From Bacillota bacterium (GTDB lineage: Bacteria > Bacillota > Clostridia > DSM-8532): a stretch of 9,514 nucleotides of DNA. The notes under the pieces are model-generated. The model ran no database searches and had not been told where the DNA came from. It saw nothing but the letters and a program-made list of their open reading frames with translations. The position numbers and the translations under genes are program-made. The DNA is taken from assembly GCA_023459915.1 (NCBI GenBank), contig JAEWSN010000263.1, positions 1 through 9,514 on the forward strand, in the 5' to 3' direction. The number at the start of each line of letters is the position of its first letter. Within the stretch, counting starts at the first letter, position 1. Shown here in pieces: positions 9,331 through 9,514 of this stretch.

Positions 9331-9514
9331 TCACTCGATATTCTGGATCTGTTCGCGCATCTTCTCGACCTCGCTCTTGAGCGAGACCACCAGCTGCGTG
9401 ATCTCCAGGTTGTTCGACTTGGACCCGATGGTGTTGACTTCCCGATTCATCTCCTGAATCAGAAAATCTATCTTTTTCCCGATGGGGCTGCCCGCCTGGA
9501 GCATCTCTCCGAAC
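9331..9514 (-). CDS. yicC: YicC family endoribonuclease, C-terminal 60 residues (5' end beyond window)
   Basis: Only the last 60 complete codons before the TGA at 9331-9333 are present, plus one base of the preceding codon. The visible sequence is the conserved YicC C-terminal (DUF1732) block: [20 protein letters not shown] followed by [20 protein letters not shown] and ending REQIQNIE. YicC proteins have been reported as RNases acting on small RNA or mRNA; the full protein is near 290 residues. The stop overlaps the remA ribosome-binding site, so the genes are almost certainly co-transcribed. Although the fragment is short, the match is unmistakable and fits the expected place upstream of remA. 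Confidence 0.94.
   Translation of the reverse strand, partial: FGEMLQAGSPIGKKIDFLIQEMNREVNTIGSKSNNLEITQLVVSLKSEVEKMREQIQNIE

Overview
The window is about 9.5 kb of GC-rich bacterial chromosome carrying ten protein-coding genes, all on the minus strand. Two of them run off the ends. The series yicC-remA-gmk-rpoZ is the classic Bacillota (Firmicutes) arrangement. The dimeric single-chain glycyl-tRNA synthetase, a pyruvate phosphate dikinase of the clostridial type, and a ThyA with the clostridial form of the active-site segment all point to a high-GC member of the Clostridia or a close relative. The species cannot be named from this sequence. I see no mobile elements, CRISPR arrays, rRNA or tRNA genes.

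Read in the direction of transcription (high to low coordinates), the first block is the 3' end of yicC (9331-9514), remA (9028-9315), gmk (8426-9031) and rpoZ (8025-8411). These are tightly packed: remA and gmk overlap by ATGA, and the ribosome-binding sites of remA and rpoZ lie on the stop codon of the gene before. After a 78-base gap come glyQS (6558-7946), ppdK (3889-6528) and an Rsm22/METTL17-like predicted methyltransferase (2869-3870), with 29- and 18-base spacers. A rho-independent terminator lies 89 bases past that last gene.

The second block is thyA (1898-2728), folA (1372-1887) and the first 429 codons of valS (1-1287). ThyA and DHFR form the classic dTMP/tetrahydrofolate cycle. 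The best promoter candidate for this block lies upstream of the terminator hairpin, so a thyA transcript would begin with that hairpin. This is the most unusual regulatory arrangement in the window.

The functions are housekeeping: nucleotide supply (gmk, thyA, folA), transcription (rpoZ), DNA-binding regulation (remA), translation (glyQS, valS, the Rsm22-like protein) and PEP/pyruvate/PPi metabolism (ppdK). I found no convincing new multi-gene system. Points worth a second look are the acidic tail on RpoZ, the bacterial Rsm22-like protein with a four-cysteine set, the thyA leader, and two intergenic hairpins that each sit just upstream of a tRNA synthetase gene. No gene-free stretch exceeds 300 bases; the longest is the 140-base thyA leader.
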